Origin: Rhabditoides inermis
Lineage: Eukaryota; Nematoda; Chromadorea; Rhabditida; Rhabditidae
Length of the DNA: 64,000 nucleotides
Direction of reading: 5' to 3'
NCBI GenBank assembly: GCA_963966185.1
Contig: CAWZYM010000269.1
Span: 105,307 to 169,306, forward strand
The position numbers were made by a program, and so were the translations under genes. The notes under the pieces are model-generated. The model worked only from the letters and a program-made list of their open reading frames with translations, had not been told where the DNA came from and did no database searches. Below, piece by piece: positions 59,201 through 64,000 of the stretch; position 1 is the stretch's first letter, and the number at the start of each line of letters is the position of its first letter.

Positions 59201-60280
59201 CTATTGACCGGCATTCATATTTTTCCCGGAGTTCTTCTTTAACGAAAACCGTATCGCAAAAGTTGAAACGAGAACTAAAATCGGAGAACACATGTGATAT
59301 CAAATAATCAAAAATATAATTAACAAAAACAGCACATGCATATGTAGTCCGTGAAGTGATCTCTATTTCAAAACGACAATCGTTCGAAACTGAATTAGTA
59401 AAAAATATAATAAAACAAATTCTCTGAGTTCTCACTACACGACAACAAATGCTAGCGCGAGTGTCCACAGTTCGATAGCTGTGCAGTTAAAATGAATCTC
59501 AAATTGATCAGCGTTGGTCTATTACAAGTGTCATTTACAGTATCGTCAACAACAGATAGACAGCTAACAGTCAATATAAAAAGAAGTTGTGATTAAAGTG
59601 TCAACAGAGATATATAATATAGCTTATGACTAGGTGTTTATGACGACGTATTCAGAACGTCGATTAGGAAATCTGAACGACTGAATATTCACGTAGAACG
59701 TGTGTCGCTCGTAAGGCTCTGCTGAGCAGACACATCAGAGAACTCTAGAGAACCGCTGTCAAGCCGGCGATTCCGTGGTACTCTCCAATGTCCAATGAAC
59801 TAACTTCAATGGTTCTGCGTTTTCCTTGCTACATAAGCTAACGGCCGGCATGAGAACGTGTTTCGAATAAACTAGTGTGTGAATGTTTGTCTATATTTCA
59901 CTCTCTATCATCTATCACCTGACATCACAATGCACAATTATGAAATTTTCTTTCTTCAAAAAATCTCGGATCTTGGATGTGTTACTTTATCGGCTGTCAC
60001 AAGTTTACATAATTGATGTCTGTTCCCGAGCAAATGAATTTCGGAAGAAAGCAGTTTCATGGAATCTCTCTTGTTCAATGTCTAAGTATGCAAACTTCAT
60101 TGTAGCATATTAATGATAGATTGTCACAGTCTGCCTTCCAAGCTGCAGTAGATGTGACGTTTGCCGCGCAATCGTTTTGTCACTATTTCTACCACGAACA
60201 CATATTTTCACTAGTAGGGTCCGTGTATATTGTGTGCAAATTGTCATGATTCCGAAATAAAATAAGTCGTTTAATTTTAT

Positions 60281-60557
60281 GTTCACTCATCCGCACCCCA
60301 AGCAACGGTCTATTGTCGAAGCCATCAGGTACTGTACAATCCTGTCCAATTATGTAGTCATCATCCACCCACATTGTTTTTGCCGCATTCTTTTTTTTCT
60401 ATTGCGTATTGTATTGTTGCTTTTTTGAGCTTAATATTGTTGTCAGATTTTATCACATTGTTACATTGTATTTTGTAGGTAATGCTTTCCCTGATGATGC
60501 CATAAAGGCGAAACGTCGGAATAAACTGTTTCACTCGCGGTATATCGGCTGAACATC
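60281..60557 (+). mobile_element. deleted Penelope fragment (right arm)
   Basis: Mirror of 51246-51522 with the same internal deletion, so the deletion predates the arm duplication. Confidence 0.75.
60491..60514 (+). ncRNA. hammerhead-like core (right arm)
   Basis: CTGATGA, stem TGCC/GGC, GAAAC; identical to the left-arm core. Confidence 0.55.
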
Positions 60558-61448
60558 ACTTTTCAACATAATTCTATGTATTTCACAAGTCAAATTTTAC
60601 TGCGATTATCCTGCCTATATGAATATGACTAAATAACTTTGCCAGTTAGTTATCCACTCTCCAATTTTGTCAATTAATCATTAACACCACATAACACAGT
60701 ATGCTAGTATGCTTGTTGCTTCTCGTTTCGTATCGACATACAAACTAATTCACTGGCATTAATTTAAAATCTGACTTGAGTTCTGATTCTGAAAATGATG
60801 CTGCAGTTTGAAGTCGTGAGAAGGTTGTTGATATATAAAGCTTATCGAAGCTACTTCTAGCCGTTCATCCAACGTCGCCGATTTGTCGAGCAGGTAATGG
60901 AGAGTGGCACAGATGGAACTCACCTTATTTCATCATTTTATGTGCCATCATATCATTAATATCTTGTCATTGCTGATCTGCGATGCGAAAATGTTTCAAA
61001 AAAATAGATCATGTTAAACTGATCTAAACAATTGAGACAATACTTATTCCCAAAGTGCGTTTCCAAACATCGATTCACAATTTAGACATCTGTTGATTAT
61101 GACCAAAAGTGTGAGACGGTTACCTTTGTAAGCCCATCGGAATCGCAGTCAATGACCGATTCATGAGGCCAATCATGAGGCCAGTGTAAGCAGATTTCCA
61201 ACATGTTGCCCTCAGAACCCTGATTGTCGTTCGCCCCTTCACTGATCTCACACTCACTACTCACTTGCGATTGACTAGCAGTACTTTTTCCACATGACTC
61301 ATTTTAACAGCGCCGGCCACTTCTTCTCTCGCCATAACACTCGATTCGCGGAAATTAAAGTTTCACGATTATGGTGTATAAAGTTTTCAAAAAACACTCA
61401 AACACTTGACACAGATTTGTACCACACATTGACAATTATTTAATTGCA

Positions 61449-61808
61449 ATGCAATATCTTTCTGATAAGTTCAGATTAGAAATTTGCGTGAACTTGTCAC
61501 AACAAGTCTGCCTAACCAACACACATGACTGTGAATTTTTTGCTATTTTGGCTTCCAATTATTTTTTAAAGGTAATGTTCACTTTGCATTTGAAAGCGAA
61601 GTTGACTATACCAGAATATGAAATTTGGTGCCATAATTGTGCAGTCATGAGTGTTGGTGATGATACACCGTTGAACGCACATCTTCCTTGTATTTCTCGC
61701 ATGTTCACAACGTTTTTCTGTTCTGTTCAATCCTCAAGAATTTGTTTGAACACGTTTTCGTTAATTTTATCAATTTTTTATATAAATCAAAACAAAACGT
61801 CATTATAA
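61449..61808 (+). pseudogene. conserved open frame (right arm)
   Basis: Mirror of 50019-50363. It differs by a short frame change near CEFFAILAS and several substitutions, and keeps the CHNCAV motif. Confidence 0.4.
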
Positions 61809-61894
61809 CTCACAATAATAAAAGACAATCTTAGTTAAACCATGAATCTATTTCAGAACAAAAATCGTTATTACTATTTTATTCGATTCTCAGT

Positions 61895-62146
61895 GTGTAC
61901 ACTTCCTTTCAAACACTAACAGTTATGGAGTTCTATTCTCGCAAGAGTTGCGCGCTGTGTGGCAGATGGAAGAGGGGAAATCATCTTTCGGCAAAAGATA
62001 AACAAGATGAGCAAACGGTTATAACACCATGTTGCGAACTGCAAGCGAGGTGGATCGAAAACTTATGCTCTGGCGCCAGTATTATTTTGTATGATGAGAA
62101 TGACAGGTGTCACCGATTGTGCATGAAACCGTCTCAAAAAATATGA
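61895..62146 (+). pseudogene. zinc-finger-like exon with CxxC (right arm)
   Basis: Mirror of 49659-49919; encodes SCALCGRWKRGNHLS and TPCCELQARWIENL with all Cys retained. An acceptor-like TATTTCAG lies upstream at about 61850. Confidence 0.45.
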
Positions 62147-62519
62147 ATCCGTAGATGGTTCGGTTCAACATATCATAGCGCGTATTTACAAACTCAAGTC
62201 AAAAAGAAAGGAAAAAAAGGACTTCAATTTTCTTTTCAGTTAACATGCATATTTTACCTTGTCGACATTATCGAATGTGACGTCAGTTCGTGACATCAAG
62301 TAGCAATAACCCCCCAATAACTTGAACATTGCATGCATACATGCGTTTTTTTTTGAGTGATTAAATGAGCGTAACTCAGCGTTCAGCCTCTTATAAACAG
62401 TTGTAGATTTAGAGGGCGAATATTATAATCTTGCCTGATCTTCAGGTTAGGGTGGCTCTTGTTCTCGCCAACAACGCCATCTTTTAACGTATAAACGTGA
62501 AAAATGTGTTAGTGTTTCA

Positions 62520-62836
62520 CCAGTTTTTTCTGCGCAAACAGAACTTCAAAACTTGTATTCATTGAAGAGAACGAAAGCGACTTCATCCTGAAGATCAGAT
62601 AGAATCTATTGTCCGAAATATATCCTTTGGACGCAAGCGCGGAAAAATTCAGAATTGAGAACTCAACGCCTGTGCAAATTTTACGATTTTGTTGTAATCT
62701 GCATTTCGAACAAGCAGTCTGCTCGGACACTGGACGGCACTTCTCTATCCTCATGTATTTTTATTTTTGCTTTATTCACACATCCTACAGTGATATTGCT
62801 CTTTTCGTTTTCAAGTCTCATTCATACTGTAAATAA
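62520..62836 (+). pseudogene. zinc-finger-like exon (right arm)
   Basis: Mirror of 48984-49300. Here a CANRTSK stretch, an ENESDFILKIR stretch and the SEIYPLDASAEKF...CNLHF part lie in near-continuous frames, the best view of a whole THAP/lin-15B-like module (C...C-x-x-H-F). Confidence 0.4.
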
Positions 62837-64000
62837 CATGTATGGAGGTGTGTTTATGGGAAATGAAAATCAATACTTTGTTTCCGTCTACATTTTTCCG
62901 TTCTTGATCCACAATTAATGCTCAACAGTTTCGAGAACGAGAATTATTTTAACTGAGGTTAATCCCGTAATCGCGCGTGTGCTATTTTTTTTAGAATTGG
63001 ATTCGTATTTTAGGATTCATCAGAGCTACTGAAAGTTGCAACTCAACAAATATTACACATCTGTGAGATTATACAGTGATGAGTTAAAATAAGTGAAAGC
63101 CTGAGAGAATGTCTGTGAAAGAAAAAAAACCGTCCGTATGTTGTCGTCTACAAAGATGTTCGCTGGACTGCGACATGCGACAAGCAGGTGTGAGAAACCG
63201 CCCCAATTTAAAAGATCGTAGCGAGAGTCTCATAAAATCATGATAGCAGAATATGACATCACAATCACAACGAAAGGATAGGAGGAAGCAAACAGATACA
63301 GTGAGTCAAGATCTTTTAGGCTATCGCCTGGGAAAACAGTGGGGGTGACGAGGGTAGCACCAAAGACGACCGACCGATAACGTTATCCCATAAACTATTA
63401 GAAAATTAGAAATTAGAATACCGTTATTGACGTGTAAAATTTCGGAAATTCTTTTGCTGTACACATACACAGCGCTCGGACTGCTTACACATGAGCTTCT
63501 TCCCACCGGCTCAATAGTTATCTTGGAAAGGATTCTTGTCAATGCGCCCGATCATTCGGCAGCGGAAGAGAAAAATGCACCCGACCGCACGCTGCGGGGG
63601 AAAGAAGAAGCAAAGACGAGAGTATACAAATAAAAGGTACAGGTCGGATAGTTTATTTTCAATCTATACATGGAACAGCTGATGGACAGACCGTATTTTT
63701 GTTTCAAAAATAGAAAAACGAGGTGGGAGTCTCGACTCGGACAACTTACATTTTAGAATTACGTATCTTTGGCGCGCAAAAACAGAAAGAGACGGGAGGG
63801 TACTGTCGCCTGACATTGAAGGCGAGAGTGTATCTGTAAACAGGTACGGGTCGGAGAGTTTACCTTTAAGCGAGTGCATGGTACGGGTGATGGGCAGTCC
63901 GTATTTTTACGTCTACAAGAAAAGAACATTGCATTGGGGGTTGGAGTATCTAACAGTTTGCATTTTCAAATCGTCTCAGTTCGCGCGTGTTGTCGCCGGG

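Larger units (their letters stand above)
56300..64000. repeat. right arm of giant inverted repeat
   Basis: Reverse complement of the left arm, truncated by the window end inside the 163-bp satellite. It repeats every feature of the left arm on the opposite strand. Close to the centre, the encoded peptides are identical between arms; beyond about 5.5 kb from the centre, substitutions and indels accumulate. Confidence 0.95.

Noticed and set aside
47805..64000. Inverted repeat as a pure assembly or amplification artefact
   Set aside because: The arms differ by scattered substitutions and indels, which a simple fold-back chimera of one molecule would not show. It still needs read support.

Overview
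The window is chromosomal DNA of a nematode. The diagnostic gene is a cuticle collagen with the nematode Col_cuticle_N membrane segment and a Gly-X-Y body. A mucin-like secreted protein with nine ShKT (SXC) domains, a nematode C6 domain, an HNF4-type nuclear receptor and Rv2258c-like methyltransferases expanded as in Caenorhabditis agree with this. Genes are split into many small exons. The shortest introns are 42-48 nt, one intron is GC-AG, and long (GA)n/(CT)n tracts sit inside many introns. Species cannot be read from the sequence. All gene models below were assembled by eye from splice signals and reading-phase continuity; no search was run.

Layout. 1-4.6 kb: HNF4-like nuclear receptor (+, 5' end outside the window). 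5.3-9.0 kb: secreted C6-domain/alpha-carbonic-anhydrase fusion (+) with one frameshift. 9-13 kb: no gene; TA tracts, a foldback element and hairpins. 13.1-13.7 kb: small five-exon gene of unknown function (+). 14.5-15.3 kb: eroded coding debris, partly like a non-LTR retrotransposon. 15.7-19.6 kb: mucin/ShKT gene (+) with 31 copies of a 51-bp Thr-rich repeat. 19.9-22.1 kb: foldback repeats and a hammerhead-like motif. 22.3-25.4 kb: selenium-binding protein / methanethiol oxidase (-). 26.5-28.5 kb: cuticle collagen (-). 29.6-34.5 kb: methyltransferase copy A (-), broken, with a 1.9-kb transposon flanked by an 8-bp duplication in its first intron. 34.8-40.2 kb: intact methyltransferase copy B (-), its introns loaded with repeats. 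41.5-46.0 kb: decayed Penelope-like element (+) with RT and GIY-YIG parts separated by 1.4 kb of other sequence.

47.8-64.0 kb is a giant inverted repeat: arms of at least 7.7 kb around a 0.8-kb spacer, running off the right edge of the window. The arms carry a 163-bp satellite array, zinc-finger-like exon fragments, a deleted Penelope fragment with a hammerhead-like core, and conserved open frames. They lack the long GA/CT tracts common elsewhere in the window. The arms are close to identical near the centre and diverge outwards. This is the part of the window most likely to be an undescribed mobile or structural element.

The host genes do not form one pathway. Several encode secreted or extracellular products (C6-carbonic anhydrase, mucin/ShKT, collagen). 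The two methyltransferase genes are tandem duplicates, one decaying. Regulation is visible only as a TATA box before the carbonic anhydrase gene and AATAAA signals after two genes.
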